Shown here one piece after another: positions 1 to 11,700 of a DNA stretch of 64,000 nt (within the stretch, counting starts at the first letter, position 1; each line of letters opens with the position of its first letter). The stretch comes from Pegoplata infirma (taxonomy: Eukaryota > Arthropoda > Insecta > Diptera > Anthomyiidae). The stretch lies in contig CAWUER010000514.1 in NCBI GenBank assembly GCA_963921195.1, positions 2,914,001 to 2,978,000 on the forward strand, written 5' to 3'. The translations under genes were made by a program, and so were the position numbers. A model generated the notes under the pieces. The model made no database searches. It was not told where the DNA came from and worked only from the letters and a program-made list of their open reading frames with translations.

Positions 1-551
1 AATTACAAGTTTATCATTTTTGAAAAAATAAATTTTTTTAAAAATTTAAAATCGAGCAATCTCTTTTATTCTATTTAAACTTTATTCAAAAAGATTTAAA
101 TTCGTGCAAAGGCATTTGAAATCGATATAATGGTAACCTTGATATAGCCATTTCAAGTTATTACAAGTAACCCGAAAATATTTTTGATATGAATGCATAA
201 ATATCTGTTAATACTAGTCCGATAGTCTTAATTTTTTTCTGTCATGATAAAGCTAATATACTTATGCCTTCTAGTTTTTATAGAGTCAAAATCGCATCAT
301 TATTTACCGAGTTATAGCAATTTAAAAATGAGGGTCTAAAAAAAACCTTAAATAATGGGTTTCTCATAAAAATGAAAAAAAAACTTTGCATAAATGCATA
401 TATCTCTGTAAGTACCAGCCCGATTGTCTCACATTTGGTTCCAGAGGAAAGATAAAGTCTCAATCTTTTATTTTTTTGTTATTTTGACGAAATCGGAGCA
501 ATAGTTGCAGAGATACAGCCGTTGAAAGTAAAAGGTCTCCAGACTACGAAA

Positions 552-730
552 AATTACAAGTTTATCATTTTTGAAAAAATAAATTTTTTTAAAAATTTAA
601 AATCGAGCAATCTCTTTTATTCTATTTAAACTTTATTGAAAAAGATTTAAATTCGTGCAAAGGCATTTGAAATCGAAATAATGGTAACCTTGATATAGCC
701 ATTTCAAGTTATTACAAGTAACCCGAAAAT
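552..730 (+). repeat. Subunit A of the monomer (~179 bp)
   Basis: The core is AAATCGAAATAATGG followed by GATATAGCC and ending in ACCCGAAAAT. It lines up with subunit C as AAATCG/AAATCG, GATATAGCC/GATACAGCC, CAAGTTA/AAAGTAA and CCCGAAAAT/ACTACGAAAAAT. The AATCG anchor lies about 180 bp after the C anchor of the previous monomer and about 170 bp before the B anchor. The first ~110 bp of A are the most AT-rich and align only weakly with B and C. Confidence 0.7.
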
Positions 731-902
731 ATTTTTGACATGAATGCATAAATATCTGTTAATACTAGTCCGATAGTCTTAATTTTTTTCTGTCATGATA
801 AAGCTAATATACTTATGCCTTCTAGTTTTTATAGAGTCAAAATCGGATCATTATTTACCGAGTTATAGCAATTTAAAAATTAGGGTCTCCAAAAAACCTT
901 AA
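731..902 (+). repeat. Subunit B of the monomer (~172 bp)
   Basis: The 5' half has ATGCATAAATATCTGTTAATAC then CCGATAGTCT, matching subunit C's ATGCATATATCTCTGTAAGTAC then CCGATTGTCT. The core CAAAATCGGATCATTATT matches CAAAATCGGAGCAATAGT, and both cores end at GGTCTCC. The offset between matching positions is 201-202 bp throughout (744/946, 842/1044, 884/1086), as expected for two copies of one older unit. Confidence 0.8.
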
Positions 903-1103
903 ATAATGGGTTTCTCATAAAAATGAAAAAAAAAACTTTGCATAAATGCATATATCTCTGTAAGTACCAGCCCGATTGTCTGACATTTGGTTCCAGAGGA
1001 AAGATAAAGTCTCAATCTTTTATTTTTTTGTTATTTTGACAAAATCAGAGCAATAGTTGCAGAGATACAGCCGTTGAAAGTAAAAGGTCTCCAGACTACG
1101 AAA
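903..1103 (+). repeat. Subunit C of the monomer (~201 bp)
   Basis: Best-matching partner of subunit B at a 201-202 bp offset. It carries the variable A run (usually 8-11) before CTTTGCATAAATGCATATATC. It also carries the near-palindrome TGCATAAATGCA, which is the site used by the LTR element in another monomer. Confidence 0.8.
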
Positions 1104-1705
1104 AATTACAAGTTTATCATTTTTGAAAAAATAAATTTTTTTAAAAATATAAAATCGAGCAATCTCTTTTATTCTATTTAAACTTTATTGAAAAAGATTT
1201 AAATTCGTGCGAAGGCATTTGAAATCGAAATAATGGTAACCTTGATATAGCCATTTCAAGTTATTACAAGTAACCCGAAAATATTTTTGATATGAATGCA
1301 TAAATATCTGTTAATACTAGTCTGATAGTCTTAAATTTTTTCTGTCATGATAAAGCTAATATACTTATGCATTCTAGTTTTTATAGAGTCAAAATCGCAT
1401 CATTATTTACCGAGTTATAGCAATTTAAAAATTAGGGTCTCCAAAAAACCTTAAATAATGGGTTTCTCATAAAAATGAAAAAAAAACTTTGCATAAATGC
1501 ATATATCTCTGTAAGTACCAGCCCGATTGTCTCACATTTGGTTCCAGAGGAAAGATAAAGTCTCAATCTTTTATTTTTTTGTTATTTTGACAAAATCGGA
1601 GCAATAGTTGCAGAGATACAGCCGTTGAAAGTAAAAGGTCTCCAGACTACGAAAAATTACAAGTTTATCATTTTTGAAAAAATAAATTTTTTTAAAAATT
1701 TAAAA

Positions 1706-1734
1706 TCTATTTTATTCTATTTTATTCTATTTAA
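1706..1734 (+). repeat. Short 10-bp tandem expansion inside a monomer
   Basis: The usual ATCGAGCAATCTCTTTTATTC is replaced by about two and a half copies of a 10-bp TATTTTATTC unit, giving a 555-bp monomer. It looks like slippage or local conversion and is unique in the window. Confidence 0.7.
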
Positions 1735-2209
1735 ACTTTATTGAAAAAGATTTAAATTCGTGCGAAGGCATTTGAAATCGAAATAATGGTAACCTTGATA
1801 TAGCCATTTCAAGTTATTACAAGTAACCCGAAAATATTTTTGATATGAATGCATAAATATCTGTTAATACTAGTCTGATAGTCTTAAATTTTTTCTGTCA
1901 TGATAAAGCTAATATACTTATGCATTCTAGTTTTTATAGAGTCAAAATCGCATCATTATTTACCGAGTTATAGCAATTTAAAAATTAGGGTCTCCAAAAA
2001 ACCTTAAATAATGGGTTTCTCATAAAAATGAAAAAAAAAAACTTTGCATAAATGCATATATCTCTGTAAGTACCAGCCCGATTGTCTCATATTTGGTTCC
2101 AGAGGAAAGATAAAGTCTCAATCTTTTATTTTTTTGTTATTTTGACAAAATCGGAGCAATAGTTGCAGAGATAAAGCCGTTGAAAGTAAAAGGTCTCCAG
2201 ACTACGAAA

Positions 2210-2759
2210 AATTACAAGTTTATCATTTTTGAAAAAATAAATTTTTTTAAAAATTTAAAATCGAGCAATCTCTTTTATTCTATTTAAACTTTATTGAAAA
2301 AGATTTAAATTCGTGCAAAGGCATTTGAAATCGATATAATGGTAACCTTGATATAGCCATTTCAAGTTATTACAAGTAACCCGAAAATATTTTTGATATG
2401 AATGCATAAATATCTGTTAATACTATTCCGATAGTCTAATTTTTTTCTGTCATGATAAAGCTAATATACTTATGCCTTCTAGTTTTTATAGAGTCAAAAT
2501 CGCATCATTATTTACCGAGTTATAGCAATTTAAAAATGAGGGTCTCCAAAAAACCTTAAATAATGGGTTTCTCATAAAAATGAAAAAAAAACTTTGCATA
2601 AATGCATATATCTCTGTAAGTACCAGCCCGATTGTCTCACATTTGGTTTCAGAGGAAAGATAAAGTCTCAATCTTTTATTTTTTTGTTATTTTGACAAAA
2701 TCGGAGCAATAGTTGCAGAGATACAGCCGTTGAAAGTAAAAGGTCTCCAGACTACGAAA
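2210..2759 (+). repeat. Class T1 monomer
   Basis: Diagnostic bases: GTGCAAAGGCATTTGAAATCGATATAATGG in subunit A (key ATCGATAT), GATATGAATG, CCGATAGTCT (this copy has ATTCCGATAG), TTATGCCTTC, and usually AAAATGAGGG or AAAATTAGGG in B. It is often followed by T4 or T2. Confidence 0.75.
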
Positions 2760-3310
2760 AATTACAAGTTTATCATTTTTGAAAAAATAATTTTTTTTAA
2801 AAATTTAAAATCGAGCAATCTCTTTTATTCTATTTAAACTTTATTGAAAAAGATTTAAATTTGTGCAAAGGCATTAGAAAACGATAGAATGGTAACCTTG
2901 ATATAGCCATTTCAAGTTATTACAAGTAACCCGAAAATATTATTGATATGAATGCATAAATATCTGTTAATACTAGTCTGATAGTCTAAAATTTTTTCTG
3001 TCATGATAAAGCTAATATACTTATGCATTCTAGTTTTTATAGAGTCAAAATCGCATCATTATTTACCGAGTTATAGCAATTTAAAAATGAGGGTCTCCAA
3101 AAAACCTTAAATAATGGGTTTCTCATAAAAATGAAAAAAAAACTTTGCATAAATGCATATATCTCTGTAAGTACCAGCCCGATTGTCTCACATTTGGTTC
3201 CAGAGGAAAGATAAAGTCTCAATCTTTTATTTTTTTGTTATTTTGACAAAATCGGAGCAATAGTTGCAGAGATACAGCCGTTGAAAGTAAAAGGTCTCCA
3301 GACTACGAAA
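2760..3310 (+). repeat. Class T4 monomer
   Basis: Most distinctive class: TTTGTGCAAAGGCATTAG, then AAAACGATAGAATGG in A; CTGATAGTCTAAAATTTT (one T fewer, A for T), TTATGCATTC, ATCGCATC and AAAATGAGGG in B. I count 17 T4 monomers in the window. Eleven directly follow a T1 and twelve are directly followed by a T2. Confidence 0.75.
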
Positions 3311-3862
3311 AATTACAAGTTTATCATTTTTGAAAAAATAAATTTTTTTAAAAATTTAAAATCGAGCAATCTCTTTTATTCTATTTAAACTTTATTGAAA
3401 AAGATTTAAATTCGTGCAAAGGCATTTGAAATCGAAATAATGGTAACCTTGATATAGCCATTTCAAGTTATTACAAGTAACCCGAAAATATTTTTGACAT
3501 GAATGCATAAATATCTGTTAATACTAGTCCGATAGTCTTAATTTTTTTCTGTCATGATAAAGCTAATATACTTATGCCTTCTAGTTTTTATAGAGTCAAA
3601 ATCGGATCATTATTTACCGAGTTATAGCAATTTAAAAATTAGGGTCTCCAAAAAACCTTAAATAATGGGTTTCTCATAAAAATGAAAAAAAAAACTTTGC
3701 ATAAATGCATATATCTCTGTAAGTACCAGCCCGATTGTCTCACATTTGGTTCCAGAGGAAAGATAAAGTCTCAATCTTTTATTTTTTTGTTATTTTGACA
3801 AAATCGGAGCAATAGTTGCAGAGATACAGCCGTTGAAAGTAAAAGGTCTCCAGACTACGAAA
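3311..3862 (+). repeat. Class T2 monomer
   Basis: Diagnostic bases: GTGCAAAGGCATTTG with ATCGAAATAATGG in A, TTTTTGACATGAATG at the A/B junction (GACATG instead of GATATG), CCGATAGTCTTAATTTTTTT, TTATGCCTTC, ATCGGATC and AAAATTAGGG in B. Confidence 0.75.
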
Positions 3863-4414
3863 AATTACAAGTTTATCATTTTTGAAAAAATAAATTTTTT
3901 TAAAAATTTAAAATCGAGCAATCTCTTTTATTCTATTTAAACTTTATTGAAAAAGATTTAAATTCGTGCGAAGGCATTTGAAATCGAAATAATGGTAACC
4001 TTGATATAGCCATTTCAAGTTATTACAAGTAACCCGAAAATATTTTTGATATGAATGCATAAATATCTGTTAATACTAGTCTGATAGTCTTAAATTTTTT
4101 CTGTCATGATAAAGCACATATACTTATGCATTCTAGTTTTTATAGAGTCAAAATCGCATCATTATTTACCGAGTTATAGCAATTTAAAAATTAGGGTCTC
4201 CAAAAAACCTTAAATAATGGGTTTCTCATAAAAATGAAAAAAAAAACTTTGCATAAATGCATATATCTCTGTAAGTACCAGCCCGATTGTCTCACATTTG
4301 GTTCCAGAGGAAAGATAAAGTCTCAATCTTTTATTTTTTTGTTATTTTGACAAAATCGGAGCAATAGTTGCAGAGATACAGCCGTTGAAAGTAAAAGGTC
4401 TCCAGACTACGAAA
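3863..4414 (+). repeat. Class T3 monomer
   Basis: Diagnostic bases: GTGCGAAGGCATTTG with ATCGAAATAATGG in A, GATATGAATG, CTGATAGTCTTAAATTTTTT, TTATGCATTC, ATCGCATC and AAAATTAGGG in B. It is most often followed by T1. Confidence 0.75.
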
Positions 4415-6499
4415 AATTACAAGTTTATCATTTTTGAAAAAATAAATTTTTTTAAAAATTTAAAATCGAGCAATCTCTTTTATTCTATTTAAACTTTATT
4501 GAAAAAGATTTAAATTCGTGCAAAGGCATTTGAAATCGATATAATGGTAACCTTGATATAGCCATTTCAAGTTATTACAAGTAACCCGAAAATATTTTTG
4601 ATATGAATGCATAAATATCTGTTAATACTAGTCCGATAGTCTTAATTTTTTTCTGTCATGTTAAAGCTAATATACTTATGCCTTCTAGTTTTTATAGAGT
4701 CAAAATCGCATCATTATTTACCGAGTTATAGCAATTTAAAAATGAGGGTCTCCAAAAAACCTTAAATAATGGGTTTCTCATAAAAATGAAAAAAAAACTT
4801 TGCATAAATGCATATATCTCTGTAAGTACCAGCCCGATTGTCTCACATTTGGTTCCAGAGGAAAGATAAAGTCTCAATCTTTTATTTTTTTGTTATTTTG
4901 ACAAAATCGGAGCAATAGTTGCAGAGATACAGCCGTTGAAAGTAAAAGGTCTCCAGACTACGAAAAATTACAAGCTTATCATTTTTGAAAAAATAAATTT
5001 TTTTAAAAATTTAAAATCGAGCAATCTCTTTTATTCTATTTAAACTTTATTGAAAAAGATTTAAATTCGTGCAAAGGCATTTGAAATCGAAATAATGGTA
5101 ACCTTGATATAGCCATTTCAAGTTATTACAAGTAACCCGAAAATATTTTTGACATGAATGCATAAATATCTGTTAATACTAGTCCGATAGTCTTAATTTT
5201 TTTCTGTCATGATAAAGCTAATATACTTATGCCTTCTAGTTTTTATAGAGTCAAAATCGGATCATTATTTACCGAGTTATAGCAATTTAAAAATTAGGGT
5301 CTCCAAAAAACCTTAAATAATGGGTTTCTCATAAAAATGAAAAAAAAAACTTTGCATAAATGCATATATCTCTGTAAGTACCAGCCCGATTGTCTCACAT
5401 TTGGTTCCAGAGGAAAGATAAAGTCTCAATCTTTTATTTTTTTGTTATTTTGACAAAATCGGAGCAATAGTTGCAGAGATACAGCCGTTGAAAGTAAAAG
5501 GTCTCCAGACTACGAAAAATTACAAGTTTATCATTTTTGAAAAAATAAATTTTTTTAAAAATTTAAAATCGAGCAATCTCTTTTATTCTATTTAAACTTT
5601 ATTGAAAAAGATTTAAATTCGTGCGAAGGCATTTGAAATCGAAATAATGGTAACCTTGATATAGCCATTTCAAGTTATTACAAGTAACCCGAAAATATTT
5701 TTGATATGAATGCATAAATATCTGTTAATACTAGTCTGATAGTCTTAAATTTTTTCTGTCATGATAAAGCTAATATACTTATGCATTCTAGTTTTTATAG
5801 AGTCAAAATCGCATCATTATTTACCGAGTTATAGCAATTTAAAAATTAGGGTCTCCAAAAAACCTTAAATAATGGGTTTCTCATAAAAATGAAAAAAAAA
5901 ACTTTGAATAAATGCATATATCTCTGTAAGTACCAGCCCGATTGTCTCACATTTGGTTCCAGAGGAAAGATAAAGTCTCAATCTTTTATTTTTTTTGTTA
6001 TTTTGACAAAATCGGAGCAATAGTTGCAGAGATACAGCCGTTGAAAGTAAAAGGTCTCCAGACTACGAAAAATTACAAGTTTATCATTTTTGAAAAAATA
6101 AATTTTTTTAAAAATTTAAAATCGAGCAATCTCTTTTATTCTATTTAAACTTTATTGAAAAAGATTTAAATTCGTGCAAAGGCATTTGAAATCGATATAA
6201 TGGTAACCTTGATATAGCCATTTCAAGTTATTACAAGTAACCCGAAAATATTTTTGATATGAATGCATAAATATCTGTTAATACTAGTCCGATAGTCTTA
6301 ATTTTTTTCTGTCATGATAAAGCTAATATACTTATGCCTTCTAGTTTTTATAGAGTCAAAATCGGATCATTATTTACCGAGTTATAGCAATTTAAAAATG
6401 AGGGTCTCCAAAAAACCTTAAATAATGGGTTTCTCATAAAAATTAAAAAAAACTTTGCATAAATGCATATATCTCTGTAAGTACCAGCCCGATTGTCTC

Positions 6500-7600
6500 A
6501 CATTTGGTTTCAGAGGAAAGATAAAGTCTCAATCTTTTATTTTTTTGTTATTTTGACAAAATCGGAGCAATAGTTGCAGAGATACAGCCGTTGAAAGTAA
6601 AAGGTCTCCAGACTACGAAAAATTACAAGTTTATAATTTTTGAAAAAATAAATTTTTTTAAAAATTTAAAATCGAGCAATCTCTTTTATTCTATTTAAAC
6701 TTTATTGAAAAAGATTTAAATTTGTGCAAAGGCATTAGAAAACGATAGAATGGTAACCTTGATATAGCCATTTCAAGTTATTACAAGTAACCCGAAAATA
6801 TTTTTGATATGAATGCATAAATATCTGTTAATACTAGTCTGATAGTCTAAAATTTTTTCTGTCATGATAAAGCTAATATACTTATGCATTCTAGTTTTTA
6901 TAGAGTCAAAATCGCATCATTATTTACCAAGTTATAGCAATTTAAAAATGAGGGTCTCCAAAAAACCTTAAATAATGGGTTTCTCATAAAAATTAAAAAA
7001 AAACTTTGCATAAATGCATATATCTCTGTAAGTACCAGCCCGATTGTCTCACATTTGGTTCCAGAGGAAAGATAAAGTCTCAATCTTTTATTTTTTTGTT
7101 ATTTTGACAAAATCGGAGCAATAGTTGCAGAGATACAGCCGTTGAAAGTAAAAGGTCTCCAGACTACGAAAAATTACAAGTTTATCATTTTTGAAAAAAT
7201 AAATTTTTTTAAAAATTTAAAATCGAGCAATCTCTTTTATTCTATTTAAACTTTATTGAAAAAGATTTAAATTCGTGCAAAGGCATTTGAAATCGAAATA
7301 ATGGTAACCTTGATATAGCCATTTCAAGTTATTACAAGTAACCCGAAAATATTTTTGACATGAATGCATAAATATCTGTTAATAAGTACTAGTCCGATAG
7401 TCTTAATTTTTTTCTGTCATGATAAAGCTAATATACTTATGCCTTCTAGTTTTTATAGAGTCAAAATCGGATCATTATTTACCGAGTTATAGCAATTTAA
7501 AAATTAGGGTCTCCAAAAAACCTTAAATAATGGGTTTCTCATAAAATGAAAAAAAAACTTTGCATAAATGCATATATCTCTGTAAGTACCAGCCCGATTG
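6500..7600 (+). repeat. Recent two-monomer duplication, left copy (edges approximate)
   Basis: This stretch and the next 1,105 bp share variants rare or absent elsewhere: TTTATAATTTTTG (about 6631 and 7736), ACCAAGTTATAG (about 6927 and 8032), AAAATTAAAAAAAAAC (about 6990 and 8095) and an inserted 4 bases giving AATAAGTACTAG (about 7381 and 8486). The offset is 1,105 bp, two monomers. The junction lies near 7540-7610, where a T2 monomer takes on a T1-type C subunit (GGTTTCAGAGG). Confidence 0.8.
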
Positions 7601-7604
7601 TCTC

Positions 7605-8705
7605 ACATTTGGTTTCAGAGGAAAGATAAAGTCTCAATCTTTTATTTTTTTGTTATTTTGACAAAATCGGAGCAATAGTTGCAGAGATACAGCCGTTGAA
7701 AGTAAAAGGTCTCCAGACTACGAAAAATTACAAGTTTATAATTTTTGAAAAAATAAATTTTTTTAAAAATTTAAAATCGAGCAATCTCTTTTATTCTATT
7801 TAAACTTTATTGAAAAAGATTTAAATTTGTGCAAAGGCATTAGAAAACGATAGAATGGTAACCTTGATATAGCCATTTCAAGTTATTACAAGTAACCCGA
7901 AAATATTTTTGATATGAATGCATAAATATCTGTTAATACTAGTCTGATAGTCTAAAATTTTTTCTGTCATGATAAAGCTAATATACTTATGCATTCTAGT
8001 TTTTATAGAGTCAAAATCGCATCATTATTTACCAAGTTATAGCAATTTAAAAATGAGGGTCTCCAAAAAACCTTAAATAATGGGTTTCTCATAAAAATTA
8101 AAAAAAAACTTTGCATAAATGCATATATCTCTGTAAGTACCAGCCCGATTGTCTCACATTTGGTTCCAGAGGAAAGATAAAGTCTCAATCTTTTATTTTT
8201 TTGTTATTTTGACAAAATCGGAGCAATAGTTGCAGAGATACAGCCGTTGAAAGTAAAAGGTCTCCAGACTACGAAAAATTACAAGTTTATCATTTTTGAA
8301 AAAATAAATTTTTTTAAAAATTTAAAATCGAGCAATCTCTTTTATTCTATTTAAACTTTATTGAAAAAGATTTAAATTCGTGCAAAGGCATTTGAAATCG
8401 AAATAATGGTAACCTTGATATAGCCATTTCAAGTTATTACAAGTAACCCGAAAATATTTTTGACATGAATGCATAAATATCTGTTAATAAGTACTAGTCC
8501 GATAGTCTTAATTTTTTTCTGTCATGATAAAGCTAATATACTTATGCCTTCTAGTTTTTATAGAGTCAAAATCGGATCATTATTTACCGAGTTATAGCAA
8601 TTTAAAAATTAGGGTCTCCAAAAAACCTTAAATAATGGGTTTCTCATAAAAATGAAAAAAAAACTTTGCATAAATGCATATATCTCTGTAAGTACAAGCC
8701 CGATT
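7605..8705 (+). repeat. Recent two-monomer duplication, right copy (edges approximate)
   Basis: Partner of 6500-7600 at an offset of 1,105 bp, with the same four private variants. It creates the order T4-T2-T4-T2 in place of T4-T2-T3. Confidence 0.8.
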
Positions 8706-11700
8706 GTCTCACATTTGGTTCCAGAGGAAAGATAAAGTCTCAATCTTTTATTTTTTTGTTATTTTGACAAAATCGGAGCAATAGTTGCAGAGATACAGCC
8801 GTTGAAAGTAAAAGGTCCCCAGACTACGAAAAATTACAAGTTTATCATTTTTGAAAAAATAAATTTTTTTAAAAATTTAAAATCGAGCAATCTCTTTTAT
8901 TCTATTTAAACTTTATTGAAAAAGATTTAAATTCGTGCGAAGGCATTTGAAATCGAAATAATGGTAACCTTGATATAGCCATTTCAAGTTATTACAAGTA
9001 ACCCGAAAATATTTTTGATATGAATGCATAAATATCTGTTAATACTAGTCTGATAGTCTTAAATTTTTTCTGTCATGATAAAGCTAATATACTTATGCAT
9101 TCTAGTTTTTATAGAGTCAAAATCGCATCATTATTTACCGAGTTATAGCAATTTAAAAATTAGGGTCTCCAAAAAACCTTAAATAATGGGTTTCTCATAA
9201 AAATGAAAAAAAAACTTTGCATAAATGCATATATCTCTGTAAGTACCAGCCCGATTGTCTCACATTTGGTTCCAGAGGAAAGATAAAGTCTCAATCGTTT
9301 ATTTTTTTGTTATTTTGACAAAATCGGAGCAATAGTTGCAGAGATACAGCCGTTGAAAGTAAAAGGTCTCCAGACTACGAAAAATTACAAGTTTATCATT
9401 TTTGAAAAAATAAATTTTTTTAAAAATTTAAAATCGAGCAATCTCTTTTATTCTATTTAAACTTTATTGAAAAAGATTCAAACTCGTGCAAAGGCATTTG
9501 AAATCGATATAATAGTAACCTTGATATAGCCATTTCAAGTTATTACAAGTAACCCGAAAATATTTTTGATATGAATGCATAAATATCTGTTAATACTAGT
9601 CCGATAGTCTTAATTTTTTTCTGTCATGATAAAGCTAATATACTTATGCCTTCTAGTTTTTATAGAGTCAAAATCGGATCATTATTTACCGAGTTATAGC
9701 AATTTAAAAATGAGGGTCTCCAAAAAACCTTAAATAATGGGTTTCTCATAAAAATGAAAAAAAAAAACTTTGCATAAATGCATATATCTCTGTAAGTACC
9801 AGCCCGATTGTCTCACATTCGGTTCCAGAAGAAAGATAAAGTCTCAATCTTTTATTTTTTTGTTATTTTGACAAAATCGGAGCAATAGTTGCAGAGATAC
9901 AGCCGTTGAAAGTAAAAGGTCTCCAGACTACGAAAAATTACAAGTTTATCATTTTTGAAAAAATAAATTTTTTTAAAAATTTAAAATCGAGCAATCTCTT
10001 TTATTCTATTTAAACTTTATTGAAAAAGATTTAAATTCGTGCAAAGGCATTTGAAATCGAAATAATGGTAACCTTGATAAAGCCATTTCAAGTTATTACA
10101 AGTAACCCGAAAATATTTTTGACATGAATGCATAAATATCTGTTAATACTAGTCCGATAGTCTTAATTTTTTTCTGTCATGATAAAGCTAATATACTTAT
10201 GCCTTCTAGTTTTTATAGAGTCAAAATCGGATCATTATTTACCGAGTTATAGCAATTTAAAAATTAGGGTCTCCAAAAAACTTTAAATAATGGGTTTCTC
10301 ATAAAAATGAAAAATAAACTTTGCATAAATGCATATATCTCTGTAAGTACCAGCCCGATTGTCTCACATTTGGTTCCAGAGGAAAGATAAAGTCTCAATC
10401 TTTTATTTTTTTGTTATTTTGACAAAATCGGAGCAATAGTTGCAGAGATACAGCCGTTGAAAGTAAAAGGTCTCCAGACTACGAAAAATTACAAGTTTAT
10501 CATTTTTGAAAAAATAAATTTTTTTAAAAATTTAAAATCGAGCAATCTCTTTTATTCTATTTAAACTTTATTGAAAAAGATTTAAATTCGTGCGAAGGCA
10601 TTTGAAATCGAAATAATGGTAACCTTGATATAGCCATTTCAAGTTATTACAAGTAACCCGAAAATATTTTTGATATGAACGCATAAATATCTGTTAATAC
10701 TAGTCTGATAGTCTTAAATTTTTTCTGTCATGATAAAGCTAATATACTTATGCATTCTAGTTTTTATAGAGTCAAAATCGCATCATTATTTACCGAGTTA
10801 TAGCAATTTAAAAATTAGGGTCTCCAAAAAACCTTAAATAATGGGTTTCTCATAAAAATGAAAAAAAAAACTTTGCATAAATGCATATATCTCTGTAAGT
10901 ACCAGCCCGATTGTCTCACATATGGTTCCAGAGGAAAGATAAAGTCTCAATCTTTTATTTTTTTGTTATTTTGACAAAATCGGAGCAATAGTTGCAGAGA
11001 TACATCCGTTGAAAGTAAAAGGTCTCCAGACTACGAAAAATTACAAGTTTATCATTTTTGAAAAAATAAATTTTTTTAAAAATTTAAAATCGAGCAATCT
11101 CTTTTATTCTATTTAAACTTTATTGAAAAAGATTTAAATTCGTGCAAAGGCATTTGAAATCGATATAATGGTAACCTTGATATAGCCATTTCAAGTTATT
11201 ACAAGTAACCCGAAAATATTTTTGATATGAATGCATAAATATCTGTTAATACTAGTCCGATAGTCTTAATTTTTTTCTGTCATGATAAAGCTAATATACT
11301 TATGCCTTCTAGTTTTTATAGAGTCAAAATCGGATCATTATTTACCGAGTTATAGCAATTTAAAAATGAGGGTCTCCAAAAAACCTTAAATAATGGGTTT
11401 CTCATAAAAATGAAAAAAAAACTTTGCATAAATGCATATATCTCTGTAAGTACCAGCCCGATTGTCTCACATTTGGTTTCAGAGGAAAGATAAAGTCTCA
11501 ATCTTTTATTTTTTTGTTATTTTGACAAAATCGGAGCAATAGTTGCAGAGATACAGCCGTTGAAAGTAAAAGGTCTCCAGACTACGAAAAATTACAAGTT
11601 TATCATTTTTGAAAAAATAAATTTTTTTAAAAATTTAAAATCGAGCAATCTCTTTTATTCTAATTAAACTTTATTGAAAAAGATTTAAATTTGTGCAAAG

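Larger units (their letters stand above)
552..1103 (+). repeat. Representative satellite monomer (552 bp), class T2
   Basis: One complete unit in the phase AATTACAAG to GACTACGAAAA. It is strongly AT-rich, with A and T runs of 5-9 bases concentrated in the first 120 bp. GC-richer islands sit at GGTAACC, GGGTCTCC, CCAGCCCG and GGTCTCCAGAC. It contains three diverged versions of one older subunit, listed separately. No CENP-B box was recognised and no open frame looks protein-coding. Confidence 0.93.
2210..4414 (+). repeat. Example higher-order repeat unit T1-T4-T2-T3 (~2.2 kb)
   Basis: Four consecutive monomers with distinct diagnostic sites. The same order recurs elsewhere, for example from about 11.04 kb (T1, T4, T2), 14.9 kb (T1, T4, T2, T2, T3) and 30.35 kb (T1, T4, T2, T3). 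A shorter T1-T2-T3 version is common, for example from 4415. This is a leaky higher-order repeat. The class names are mine, assigned by reading the diagnostic bases by eye. Confidence 0.75.

Noticed and set aside
278..463. A 61-codon minus-strand open frame starting MRLYLSS, recurring in 21 monomers (for example 2486-2671, 4692-4877, 62942-63127)
   Set aside because: It is the satellite read across subunits B and C. It is open only where a monomer carries AAAATGAGGG and an A run of suitable length, and it shifts or closes when the run changes. No recognisable domain; homogenisation of the array explains its conservation.
552..1103. CENP-B box or other known centromere protein site in the monomer
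   Set aside because: No TTCG(N4)A(N2)CGGG-like motif was found. ATTCGTGCAAAGGC shares only the TTCG start.
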